Assembly: GCA_026770025.1 (NCBI GenBank)
Contig: JAMXDE010000024.1
Coordinates: forward strand, 806,001 to 870,000
Source: Craspedostauros australis
Taxonomy: Eukaryota; Bacillariophyta; Bacillariophyceae; Mastogloiales; Achnanthaceae
Reading direction: 5' to 3'
DNA: 64,000 bases
Below the pieces are notes generated by a model. The model was not told where the DNA came from. It worked only from the letters and a program-made list of their open reading frames with translations, and did not search any database. Shown one piece after another: positions 21,732 through 31,522 of this stretch. Positions within the stretch are counted from its first letter, which is position 1, and every line of letters begins with the position of its first letter. Made by a program: the position numbers and the translations under genes.

Positions 21732-23423
21732 TCAGGCAAACTTGTACTCCTGGTAGTTCATCTCGGGCTTGTACTTCAGCAGCTGTTCACGATCCCAGCT
21801 CTCGTACGGCAGACCTTCGTCGATCAGGACCTGCTCCGCGATGGGACCCCACCATTGCGAACACTTCACTGGATGATTCATGCCGAGGGCCAAGCTGCGC
21901 AGACGTATGCTCATGAACTGCGACATGACGAAGTTATCGGGCACCTTCTCCCATGGGTCCTGCTCCTTGCATTCGTCGATGAACTGCTGCACGTTCTTGC
22001 CTTCGAGCACGTCATTGCCGTAGCTGTCATACCCGAAGCGGATCAGCTTCATGAGCACGTCACGCCTGCCGTACTTGCTTTCGTAGCCTGATATTTCGCA
22101 CAGGTCGAATAGCATGTCCTCGTCGCCGCGGGCCAGGGCGCAGAACAACAGGCAGGACGACAGACGTTCTTCCTTCGTCAGTTGCTTGGTCGCACCGTAG
22201 TCGATCAGGCCTATCCTGCCATCCGGCAACAGCAGGAAGTTGCCACCGTGCGGGTCCGCGTTGAAGCACCCATCCTTCAGAAGCTGGTATCCATGCACAC
22301 GCATCAAGGCATCCACTATCCTGGGGATGTTGGGCGGCAGGACGGTGCGCCGATATTCCATCTTACGTTTCGGTGCGACCAAACCAATGGAGGCATTGAA
22401 CGTGCCGATGCCCAGGTTGACGACGAAATCCTTGGCTCGCAGGTAGCGCTTGTAGGTCTCAATCTGCCGCGCCGATGCACCGTCGTATTTGGCCGGGATG
22501 CCTTCGCGTTCGATGCGTTCCCTGGCCTCGCGCTCCAGATCCTCCAGTGTCGTGCCATTCTTCTCGGCCCAGATGCGGAAGTAGTCGCGCACGCCATCTC
22601 CCAGCTTGGCCCCCTCCAGCAAATCCATCGTCAGCACCCTGCGCGTCGTGTATTTCTCGATGGGCAGTGGGACCACGACTTCCCGTGGCAGGAACCCTCC
22701 ACGCTTCATGTTGGCATGGATGGTGCGTAGATTCGCTGCCTCCAGCTGATAGTCCAACTCCAACGCGTTTTGGTTCTCAAGCGCTGAAAGCGTGCACACG
22801 TTCTCGGGTGCCACCATTTCGCAGAGAGTCCGGATGGTCTTCATGTCTTCCTGGAACATCTTCTGGGCCTGCGGGTACTGCACCTTGATCGCCACCTCCT
22901 TGCCGTTCTCCTTGAGGATGGCGCGATGCACCTGCCCGATCGACGCCGACCCCAGCGGCTGCGGGTCGATGTAAAAGAAGATGTCCTCCACCGTAGTCTT
23001 GCCATCCTGACACAGCTCCTCCTCGATAGTCTGCCGCACCACATCCAAGGACCGCGGCGGCACGTCGCTCTCCAAACGCCGCAGCTCCTCGATCCAAATT
23101 GGTGAGAATGTGTTGGTGAGCCCCGCGGCCGTCTGTCCGTACTTGCAGTACATTCCCTGCAGCTGCGCGACGGCCTCGATGGTCGATTGCGCATGCTGAT
23201 GATCGAGGTCCTCCCAATCCTGGTCGCTTACGGTGGACGGCGCCAGCTTCTGCCGGGCTTCCAGCAATCGGTACCGCATCACGACAGGCAGGAAGGAGCC
23301 GTACGCCTTGATCATGCGCTGCGTGCCCTCATCCGTTTGGTACAGGTACATGGAGTAGCCACCGCCGCCGGCCACCGCGGCTCCCGTCAAACGCGCCGAT
23401 GTTTTGATGGCCGATCGGAACAT
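21732..23423 (-). CDS. ABC1/ADCK (UbiB-type) atypical kinase
   Basis: 563 residues, single exon, from ATG 23423 (MFRSAIKTSARL, a basic, hydroxylated N-terminus fitting mitochondrial or plastid import). Family landmarks in order: KYGQ (94-97, the KxGQ motif), the Ala-rich loop SASIGQVH (159-166) replacing the usual Gly-rich loop, Lys180 in VAIKV, Glu222 in LELD, the catalytic loop NADPHGGN (388-395) and IDYG (407-410) in place of DFG. The family acts in coenzyme Q or prenyl-lipid homeostasis in mitochondria and plastids, with ATPase-like activity. Two oddities: Gly replaces Pro in the usual NADPHPGN, and about 80 extra residues (280-360, charged) lie between the lobes. It converges with the upstream plus-strand gene. 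Confidence 0.93.
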   Translation of the reverse strand: MFRSAIKTSARLTGAAVAGGGGYSMYLYQTDEGTQRMIKAYGSFLPVVMRYRLLEARQKLAPSTVSDQDWEDLDHQHAQSTIEAVAQLQGMYCKYGQTAAGLTNTFSPIWIEELRRLESDVPPRSLDVVRQTIEEELCQDGKTTVEDIFFYIDPQPLGSASIGQVHRAILKENGKEVAIKVQYPQAQKMFQEDMKTIRTLCEMVAPENVCTLSALENQNALELDYQLEAANLRTIHANMKRGGFLPREVVVPLPIEKYTTRRVLTMDLLEGAKLGDGVRDYFRIWAEKNGTTLEDLEREARERIEREGIPAKYDGASARQIETYKRYLRAKDFVVNLGIGTFNASIGLVAPKRKMEYRRTVLPPNIPRIVDALMRVHGYQLLKDGCFNADPHGGNFLLLPDGRIGLIDYGATKQLTKEERLSSCLLFCALARGDEDMLFDLCEISGYESKYGRRDVLMKLIRFGYDSYGNDVLEGKNVQQFIDECKEQDPWEKVPDNFVMSQFMSIRLRSLALGMNHPVKCSQWWGPIAEQVLIDEGLPYESWDREQLLKYKPEMNYQEYKFA

Positions 23424-24182
23424 GCTTGTGATGGTTGTGACGATCGGAAGGAGAGATGTTGGAAGACTATTGTATTACTCTGCGGGGTGCGAACTTGAGT
23501 CGAGTTGTATGTGGTAATATGTAGGAATATGGGAGTGCTGCTATGAATCTCAGACAGCAAGCCAACTGATTCTGCGTGACGGCATTTGTGGAGTGTGATG
23601 CACCACGTGTTCTTGCAGTTTTGTGTTGCAACGTTCGATGCAGAATGACCAAGCGAAGCGTTTCGCGCCATTTTTTGGGTTTTGATGCGTCATTGAGAAG
23701 TTGTGGTTTGGATTAGGTCTAAACAAGCACCATGTCTAGAGCGCCATGTGGAAGGCAGTCAGTCCCTAAAGAGGACAATGGAGCGGACTTGTGGCCTCTC
23801 TCTTCTGGTTTGGATTGTGCAGTCCTACCTGCTCCATCATATATATGCTCCATCATATAGCCCTCTATGTAGTTTCAGCCCGGATGCGAGCTTGGTTCTA
23901 TGATATGCTCATTTGTGTAGTTAATTTGAGAGCAGGAATTGGTGCCTATCCGCGTATCGGCCTTGCTCGCTCAACCTCAGTGTTCCGAAAGCAGCTGACG
24001 AAGTGGAATAGTCTGACTTCTGGCGTTGATCCCATTTCTAGTTCTCTGTCGGACGCAATGAGATGGTGTGTTATGGAAGTGATGTTTGGATCGTAGATCG
24101 GTTCTGTTGTTCATGGCTGTCGGTCAATGAAGCGAGGGTTCGGTCAAAAGAGGAAGGACGGCACTGATTAGAGCAGTTGAGG
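23424..24182. other. Intergenic region, no gene seen
   Basis: 0.76 kb between two minus-strand genes. It holds the promoter of the ABC1 gene and the 3' end of the next gene upstream on that strand. Confidence 0.6.
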
Positions 24183-25922
24183 TCAGCTCACAGAATTGCA
24201 CCGAATCAACACATCAAATAATAGAACGGTTGAGGCGCATGGTGCCACAGCACATGGCGCTCCACTATCTGCGCTCGCAGCGTGTAGTACATACCACCTT
24301 GCTTCCCATGCCGCGTCAGCAATCTTCATGATCTCTTGCAGTTCATCCTGGTTCGCCAACAGTTCTTTCATGTCACCAACGGGAACTACTGAGGTCGTTG
24401 TGGCTGAATCCGAACCACTTGCGACGTTGGGGATGTCTTGGTTTGCAGTCCTCGCCGTTGGAGATGGCGCGTGCTCTCTACCAGAGTTGCCATGCTGTGT
24501 GTGGTTGGTGGGTCTCTTTTCCCACGCTGCGTCGGCAAGTTTCATCAACTCGTCAAGTTGCGAATAGTCGTTCGACATCAACAGTGCCTCCAAATCGCCA
24601 ATCGGGATCGTTTGATGCTGAACGACAGCGCTCTTCTGCTTCTTGTTGTCGCCAGCCCTACCGCCACTATGTTTCGTGATGTTCTCGACAAAAGCGGCGG
24701 TAGTGGCAGTGACAGCGGCAATGCGGCGCTTACGATTGAGGTGTGGAGCAGCATCAGCGCCAGTGTTGTCACTCAGAGCCACTGCTGATCCTCTGTCAGC
24801 CTCGTCGATGGGTTGTGTCGTCACTCCTTCTCCTTGGTCGACCGATGATCTGCCTTCGTCATTCGTAGTCTGATCTCCCCCCGATCGCACCTGTGGCTGT
24901 GTTGCAACTCGATCCACACCACCAGGGAACTCAATACTCGTGTTGTCTGTGGTGCTGCCTATGGCGTTTCTGGTTGTGGTCTGTGCCACAACTCTGGAGA
25001 TTGATGCAGATTGACTGGTTAGTTGCTGCTGTTGCCGCTGCGATTGAGCATCAACATCACCATCGTCGTGTTCTTCTTCCGCAGGCTCTTGGTTGTTGTG
25101 AAATCGGTGCTTGAGTTTGTCGATGCAAATCCGTCCATTTCTGCTATTGGGTGCCTCCATGGCAGGAAACCAGAACTGACGAATGCAAACGTCGTCCAAC
25201 ACCCACTGCAGGTTGCGCGGTACGTACACTCCAGCCTCAACTCCCATGTGATCCATCACATTCAGCTTGTTGACAGATATGTATGGAAATGGCCGCTGTT
25301 GCCTTTGCTGCTGCTGTTGCTGTTGCCTATTTTGCTGCTGCTGATCACTGCTTGATCCTCTCGTGGTTGCATGTGCAGCAGTAGTAGCACTAGTTGCAGG
25401 TATGGGCGTCTCGATACAAGCGCCAGCGGCGGGCTGTGAAGTCGAAACAGCGTTGGTCCCACCTCTACTCACACCCTGATCCTGTGTCCCGTCGTGATTC
25501 GTCGGACGCTGAGGACGCCAGATCTCATACTTCCACTCTTTGAGAGCCAGGAGCGCCCCTGGTTTGCAGAACATGCCCAGCAGAACATCCGTGACTTTGG
25601 ATTCTTCAATCAGATCCTGTTGGCAAGACTTGGAAAGGCTGACGTAGGTCCAGTGCTTTCCATCTTGCACCACCAGAGTGACCAAATTGTCAGCATCCAC
25701 AGTGGTCGCAGTACCAGCAGCAGTGGCAGGAGTAGTCGCATTGGTGCTGCGTATTGATGTGTTCTGATTCCAAAAGGTCGGTGATTGTCGTTTTAGCACC
25801 TGAACAACCTTCGGTCTGCGATCTTTCGGCGTCAGACGGCCGTTGGCAAGGCAGCACTTCTCGCACGTAGATGCGATCCACGGTTCCACGCGCCCAGGCC
25901 CAGCAAAGACCGACAACGGCAT
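24183..25922 (-). CDS. Candidate telomere-type OB-fold (TPP1/Est3-like) protein, Gln-rich
   Basis: 579 residues from ATG 25922 (MPLSVFAGPG). The frame extends 27 codons further only to a GTG. The N-terminal part reads as an OB fold in an order I associate with TPP1/ACD. It has an early EPWIAS (compare the PWI start of TPP1), a strand with VVQVL, then LVTLVVQDGKHWTYVSLS (the LL.SDG.H strand), then GMFCKPGALLALKEWKYEI. After a poly-Q insert comes PYISVNKLNVMD, resembling the closing strand of the fold. The C-terminal half is disordered (Gln/Thr/Asp-rich) and carries two copies of a ~30-residue motif, P.GD...LL...D...E.MK.ADAAWE.R, at about 439-472 and 512-542. A GTATGT near 24290 (minus strand) could be a splice donor, so the last ~35 residues may be wrong. 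RPA-like OB fold is the main alternative. Gene likely; function tentative. Confidence 0.7.
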   Translation of the reverse strand: MPLSVFAGPGRVEPWIASTCEKCCLANGRLTPKDRRPKVVQVLKRQSPTFWNQNTSIRSTNATTPATAAGTATTVDADNLVTLVVQDGKHWTYVSLSKSCQQDLIEESKVTDVLLGMFCKPGALLALKEWKYEIWRPQRPTNHDGTQDQGVSRGGTNAVSTSQPAAGACIETPIPATSATTAAHATTRGSSSDQQQQNRQQQQQQQRQQRPFPYISVNKLNVMDHMGVEAGVYVPRNLQWVLDDVCIRQFWFPAMEAPNSRNGRICIDKLKHRFHNNQEPAEEEHDDGDVDAQSQRQQQQLTSQSASISRVVAQTTTRNAIGSTTDNTSIEFPGGVDRVATQPQVRSGGDQTTNDEGRSSVDQGEGVTTQPIDEADRGSAVALSDNTGADAAPHLNRKRRIAAVTATTAAFVENITKHSGGRAGDNKKQKSAVVQHQTIPIGDLEALLMSNDYSQLDELMKLADAAWEKRPTNHTQHGNSGREHAPSPTARTANQDIPNVASGSDSATTTSVVPVGDMKELLANQDELQEIMKIADAAWEARWYVLHAASADSGAPCAVAPCASTVLLFDVLIRCNSVS

Positions 25923-26011
25923 CGTCCGATCTACCTGTCTCTCGTGCCACTTGCTGGCCTCTTCTGCTTCTTCTTTTACGCTCTTTGATTTGATCAAGAT
26001 CACTAAACTTC

Positions 26012-26038
26012 CATCACATCACATCACATCACATCACA
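26012..26038. repeat. (CATCA)n microsatellite
   Basis: Five copies of a 5-bp unit just upstream of the OB-fold-like gene. Confidence 0.8.
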
Positions 26039-27009
26039 CCCTCTGCTCTACCAACTTCGCCTGGATGTTGAGCTTCGCCATCAAAAGCACCTGCTGTACA
26101 AAATCGTCGATGTGTTGTGGATGTATCTTCTGAATCCATGCAGTTCACGTAGAGTATGGTGAGATGATCTATTCTTCTCTTCACTTCACTCTCTCTCTCT
26201 CTCTCTTTCTGTCCACAACCATCACCTTCATCGCAATGTTGGCCATGGTATGACTATCGTCGCCTCTCTCGATGTCCTTGTTCATGATCATGTTCATGGT
26301 TGTGTTGATCGTGTGTGATTCTGTGTGTGTTTTGTGTTTGTTTGATCCGAAATCCAAACTTCATTCCGTGTTGTCACGAATCACTTTCTAGTCAAACGAG
26401 TCGTATCACATCACGATTCAGTCGTGAAAATGATCAAAACCAACAACATCCAAGTCCATTCCCGTTTCAGCTCCACTCCCGATTCATGGCGCACCGTGTC
26501 ATTTCATCATCGGCTGGCGTTGCGCCTTCCGACGTGGCGCGCACGTCGACCTGCAATCGTGGAACTTCAATCAAGAACCAAATGGCGTTGCAACACGTCA
26601 AATCGGAAGCCGCTTCAACAGCCCACTTTATCAACGCGATATGATTGGTCCATTCAAGTTTGGCGCATTCGTGCTTCCGCCAAAATAACCGCAATGAAAC
26701 GTCAATTGTACATTTCGTGGGATCGATCATCGGTTCGTGGGGAATGCGAGCTCGCGGACGTGCCGATTCTTGTCCGTGCTTCTTGTCTCAGCGACAAATG
26801 TGCTTGTCCTCTTCCCTTCGCCTTGTTGTGTTTGGGCTTTTGGAGGTTGAAGTCCATCACATTTCCAGCAAACCACAACAGCACCGCCAAAAATACGCGG
26901 AACTGACGCGTGCACAAATAGCGTATGAGCAAGGAAGGAAATGAAAGGAAGCCCAGACACGAAGCGATCTCCTCTCCGTTTTCGCCCCTCCTTCCTTCTC
27001 TCTTTGTTC

Positions 27010-27029
27010 CTCTCTCTCTCTCTCTCTCT
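27010..27029. repeat. (CT)n tract
   Basis: Uninterrupted CT dinucleotides about 430 bp upstream of the next plus-strand gene. Confidence 0.7.
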
Positions 27030-27459
27030 GTGACGGATGTCTGTGTTCTCGTTCGTGGTTGTGCGTCGTTACTCGTCGTGGTTGTTGGTGTTGGTGGTGT
27101 TGGTGTTGGGCGCAGATTAGCTTGATTACTGGTTGGACTTCCATCGATCGCTGTCTCCATCCAAACAGAGAAACGACCAAACAGGCATCGCAAATACATA
27201 CAAACACACGCCTGCAAATCATTGATTCATTCACGTTGGCTGGTATGCTCGGCACCTCATCCTTCACGTCTCGCTTCCAACCAACCCTTCATAATCCAAC
27301 TTCCGTACACACATCCCATCTACGATCCAGAAGCCAAACAGAGCCAAACATAATCGGCATCCATCTCCCACAAACATCAACAGGCACACAATCTCCACAT
27401 CCCACCTTCCCACAAATCACAAACCAAGCCAACCGAGTAACCAAGCAACAACCATCACC

Positions 27460-28371
27460 ATGATCAACGATACCAACAACATGATGTCTGCCATGTCAGC
27501 ATCCATGCCATCCACACCCATCGCACCAACCAGAAAGCGATCAGTGCAAACCCTCGACAGAGAACGACGATGCAGACGTGAAGAATCCATCTTCCGACTT
27601 GCCAAGCGCTGCCGCACAGACAGCATTCATCATGACCATCATCATCACGATGGTGACAGCCGCGAAGATGACACCATCATCCCACTCCACCCAATGTCTC
27701 CTCTCGCCATGACCTCAATGGTAGCAAGCATCCCATCGCTGCCGTCGTCGTCATCGTACACACTGCCAATCATCGATGATGATGACGAAGATGACAACAA
27801 CAACGACACTGACAAAGATGGCAGTGCCCGTGCCTCCAGCAGCCAGAGATTCAACACGCAGACTTTGCACTTCCTCCCACAAATGAGACCACGCCTTCTC
27901 AGCTTCGATTCCGAGGAACAGTATCCACGATCACCATCGTCCAGCATGGACGACAGCCCGATGACGCCAGCACATTTGCAGCGAGTGGCAGAGCAGCGCG
28001 ACGATGTCAACAGCACTGAGAACAACAACGAATACAATGCATGCAAGTACGACTCCCCAATCGTGTCAATGTCGATGGCATCAGTCATGCAGTTGCGCCC
28101 ACAACGTTGGACATCCCTCTCGATGGAGGAGTCAGCGGCATCACCTCTGTCAGCCAGTGGTCCGCTTCCGGTTCTTCCATCATTGGACCAACTCGATGCC
28201 ACCAGCGCCTCCAACGATGCCGAAGAGGACAGCACCAGCGGATTCTCTTGCATGCTCACCACTCTTCGACCACGTTTCGGGCAGAGCAGTGGTGTCGAGT
28301 CCGCAGGACTGTTCATCCCCAACAGCATTTCCTTCGACGAAGAGGACAGCAACAGCGTCTATCAACAATAA
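27460..28371 (+). CDS. Small acidic/Ser-rich hypothetical protein
   Basis: 303 residues, single exon. The ATG at 27460 sits in a strong context (atcaccATGATC). The N-terminus is Met/Ser-rich, then basic (RKRSVQTLDRERRCRREE, residues about 26-43), then His- and Asp-rich (HHDHHHHDGD; DDDDEDDNNND). Several SP/TP sites and short LSFDSEE / ISFDEED acidic Phe motifs appear, the last near the C-terminus. The mix of a basic cluster and acidic hydrophobic motifs would fit a nuclear regulator, but I recognise no domain. The antisense frame 27645-28352 is a shadow. Confidence 0.65.
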   Translation: MINDTNNMMSAMSASMPSTPIAPTRKRSVQTLDRERRCRREESIFRLAKRCRTDSIHHDHHHHDGDSREDDTIIPLHPMSPLAMTSMVASIPSLPSSSSYTLPIIDDDDEDDNNNDTDKDGSARASSSQRFNTQTLHFLPQMRPRLLSFDSEEQYPRSPSSSMDDSPMTPAHLQRVAEQRDDVNSTENNNEYNACKYDSPIVSMSMASVMQLRPQRWTSLSMEESAASPLSASGPLPVLPSLDQLDATSASNDAEEDSTSGFSCMLTTLRPRFGQSSGVESAGLFIPNSISFDEEDSNSVYQQ

Positions 28372-29930
28372 CATGCTGAAACAACAGCAACAGCAGACAA
28401 CCTTCCATACTAGTATGGCACATAGCATGGTGCGTGCCATTCTAAATCGCGCATACATACCACACCACACCATACAGATGCACACAGACACAGATAGAGG
28501 CAATACAGATACACAGCAATGCCATGCATGGCAGTACACTGCACAACGTCAAAGTCAATTTTCAACATTGTATTAAACAGCAACACAGTTATCATTTACG
28601 TACTTTCACATGTACCTCATTTGTTTCTGGTTGGAGTTGAGCAGAGTAGATACCTGATCACCATAGTCCAGATCATGATCGCATCCGTTTTCGTCAGACC
28701 GCAACCGTTGTCGTCAACGGAAGCGCCGTCCAATTCTCATGGCGGAAGCGCCAACGAGCACCACCAACAACGTCATCAGCGGCAGGAGCAGGCATTCCGA
28801 TTGGTGCATCTGCGGTCCTCTCAATTCATGCATCCACAAAGACTAATATCATACGCATCATACTCACACTCACATACCAATTACAACATGCCTCAGTTTT
28901 GACACGATCTCATCTTTGCCGGTTATCAAGTTATCAAGTACGGTGAGCGATCAGGCATTCAAGTGCAACATCTGCTTTTTCTGGACTGTTCGGAACAGAA
29001 ACGAATGATATTTGGATGGAGAAAGAAATGAGATGGTTATGAAAGCAGGAAGGAAAGCAAGAAGGGATGGCATGGTATGCGCCATTCAGCCGTCTTCCAT
29101 CATTCATTCGCGGACATGAGCCTGCATCCAGGGCTGCATCCTGTTCACTTTGAGGGTGGTGACGATTGGAATGCACGTGTCTAGGTGCGCCATGGTGAGT
29201 CTGCGTCGTGCAGCCGTTCCGACGTCAGGATCTGGGTTCCCTTTTGCAATTCGGAATGATGATTGCTCTGTTCGCGATGCCAATCATTGCTGGCCCTTCG
29301 GCCAGATGGTGATCTCGGAGGCAATGATCCACCCACTTTGGCCTTCCGATCGCACCCAAAAGGATGCTTCGAACGCCTCCCACGATGCCTCGCGGTTTGG
29401 GGTTCTCCATTGTCGGCCTCCGCACGTCGATGTGTGCCGAAGAGCTGAGACGGACAATGCGAATCTTTCAGACTCTCACCGCCTCGGCTTCGATGTAGCA
29501 GGCGCTTTCATCACAAGCCACATCAGGCGGATGTGCGCTTCGGGTTGCTTCTGATCATCGTCGCGCTTAGCTGGTGAAAACGCAAACATCATCACACCAT
29601 CTCAGATAAGTTGGCGCAATGTATCCACGATGATCCCGGCGTACGATTGGGCGTTCCGTCACAAAGAGCTGCGCATCAAGGCATGCTGCCGAAGCTCCAG
29701 AGACTTCGCTGATGGTGCAGACAACATTGACGATGCATAGGTCGAAGATTATCTCAGACCATGACGGGGCGGCATTCCACACCTTCATCCATCGATTATT
29801 CTTCACCAACAAAGAAAGGAACCCAAGCAGAAAAGCGAGCAGCGCTTCGGTCTTCTCTCATTCCGCAGGCAAATGGGAGTCGGCGGAGGGTGCATGGGTG
29901 GTTTCCGGACATAGCACTGTACGAGACAGC
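28372..29930. other. Intergenic region, no gene seen
   Basis: 1.6 kb between the small acidic gene and the left inverted repeat. A 134-codon plus frame (29150-29554) lacks protein-like features. Confidence 0.5.
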
Positions 29931-30089
29931 ACATATGACCCACGTCAGCCAATGACCGTACGACCACGGCAGGATTTTGAAAAAATGGGCTCCTATGGAG
30001 ACTAAAATTTAACCATATATACTTTAACACATTGGTAATAAGGATCAGGTGCTAGACAGTGAGTCCAGCCTTTGGTTATAAAGTTATGA
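29931..30089 (+). repeat. Left copy of 159-bp inverted repeat
   Basis: Starts ACATATGACCCACGTCAGCC and ends TTATAAAGTTATGA. Aligned by eye to the reverse complement of 42376-42534, it has the same length, 159 bp, with about 7 mismatches. Similarity stops abruptly at both ends. It could be a terminal inverted repeat of a DNA transposon, or one of two oppositely oriented copies of a short non-autonomous element. Confidence 0.9.
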
Positions 30090-30742
30090 TGGCGTCAGCC
30101 TAGCGTTTTAGAGGCAAAACGTGATGCAAGCGGCCAGAATTCGCTTTTTCGGGAGCTCCTGTCACGACACGTGGCACCCATTTCTATCTGATTTTCGCTT
30201 TCTTTGTGTTTTGCTTGGTGGGAAGCTCGATTTGGAACAAAATGACGTGCTCATTTCGACGTTACGGGCGTTAGTTCGAGTCGAAACTGTGATGACGTGT
30301 TTCTTGTTGTCGTTAAGTGCATGGCAACGTCGCATGTTCCATGTTGAGTGACATCGTCAAGTTCACGAGTGGTTGGACAGACTTTTTATTTGATGTCTTC
30401 GTCCCACCCGGTTCAGATCGATACTGATTCTCACGGTTTTTTTTCGGTCGCAGAAGTGTGTTTGCCAATCCGTTTCGAAAGTGTGCATTTGGGACGCTTG
30501 TCGTGTGATGAAAATGAAGTCCACTGTATTTACGTTTTGCATCGTGTGTCGCCACACAACACGGCAGAGAGTCTTTCGTCGCTCATGCGATCCTTTTGCG
30601 CTGGTTCGATTCTCGCTTTGTTTTCCGTTCTGCACTGCGCGTTTTTGTTGAGTGACCTTGTGTCATACTCCTCTACATCCATCACAACATCATGTACACT
30701 GCATACTCTACGCACACCCTACTATTCTACTCTGCATGATGT
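30090..30742. other. Region between left inverted repeat and LINE
   Basis: 0.65 kb with no convincing coding frame. It would have been continuous with 39233 onward before the LINE inserted. Confidence 0.6.
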
Positions 30743-30758
30743 TGCTTTTCTGCATAAT
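30743..30758. repeat. LINE target-site duplication, left copy
   Basis: TGCTTTTCTGCATAAT, identical to 39217-39232. Similarity ends on both sides. The exact inner boundary is uncertain by a few bases because the element's AT-rich tail (AATAATAAC) follows directly. Confidence 0.88.
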
Positions 30759-30862
30759 AATAATAACTCAGGGATTACATTATAAATGTGCTCTGTAGGC
30801 TTTACCCTCGCCTCCACCGGCCCCGTAGGACCAAGCTTCGAGCGAGCTGTCGGATACCCCAA

Positions 30863-31522
30863 TCATTTCAGACCGAGCCAGCTGCTCATAAACCTTCTCT
30901 CGTTCTCCATGGTGCGCGCCCGTTGCCAGGCCGACACCTTTGCTCGAACTTCCGTCATGTTGAGTATCCACTGTCGCATCTGCGACTCCGTTGCGTATTC
31001 CATAAGATGCCCCTCTCGAAGTAGGGCCATTTCTGAATCCGTCATGTCCTGGCTAACTCCATTGGTCATCCGCCGCACCTGTCTTCGAAGGTCCGACAGG
31101 GACGGATTCTGATCAGCGTCGTGCACTTTCTCGTTGCGTGACACCCAAACGCTCCATGGCACCTTCCAGCTCCATCGCACCACCTCCTTCATCAACGCGA
31201 GATCGTCAGGAAACCGGCACTCGTTGCGCTCCATCCATTGAGCCTGTTGTCGTCGCCATTCTTTGTGTAGAAAGCCCAGCATTAGCGGGTACCAACCGAC
31301 ACTGCCTTGAGGACTGGATGTGACCTGTCCGCGTCGCCAGCAAACCAAGCCAACACGCATGTTAGCCACCAGCCTCGGAGCCGTACCGATGGACACCATC
31401 CTGTCGAGCAGAGCTTCTGTCGCGGTGTTCCAGGTGTCTTCGTGCTCTCTGCACCGCAGAACATGCTTTGTAGTCTCCTCAGAACCGCAGAAGGAACATT
31501 TTGCACTCTCCTGCTGTCCCAT
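30863..31522 (-). pseudogene. LINE ORF2 C-terminus with zinc-knuckle (zf-RVT-like) motif
   Basis: 219 codons after an in-frame TAG (31525-31523), in the same frame as the RNase H segment. Starts MGQQESAKCSFCG. The CSFC...H..RC spacing matches the zinc-binding segment often found after the reverse transcriptase or RNase H of LINEs. The remainder is Trp/Arg-rich and helical. It would be made only by readthrough or from an intact sister copy. Confidence 0.8.

Larger units (their letters stand above)
25923..27459. other. Divergent intergenic region with simple repeats
   Basis: 1.5 kb between divergent genes. It contains a CATCA tandem tract (26012-26038) and CT tracts near 26190-26216 and 27010-27029. 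The latter two could be promoter pyrimidine tracts. No gene seen. Confidence 0.6.

Noticed and set aside
29150..29554. 134-codon plus-strand frame
   Set aside because: No recognisable features, and opposed by comparable frames on the other strand.
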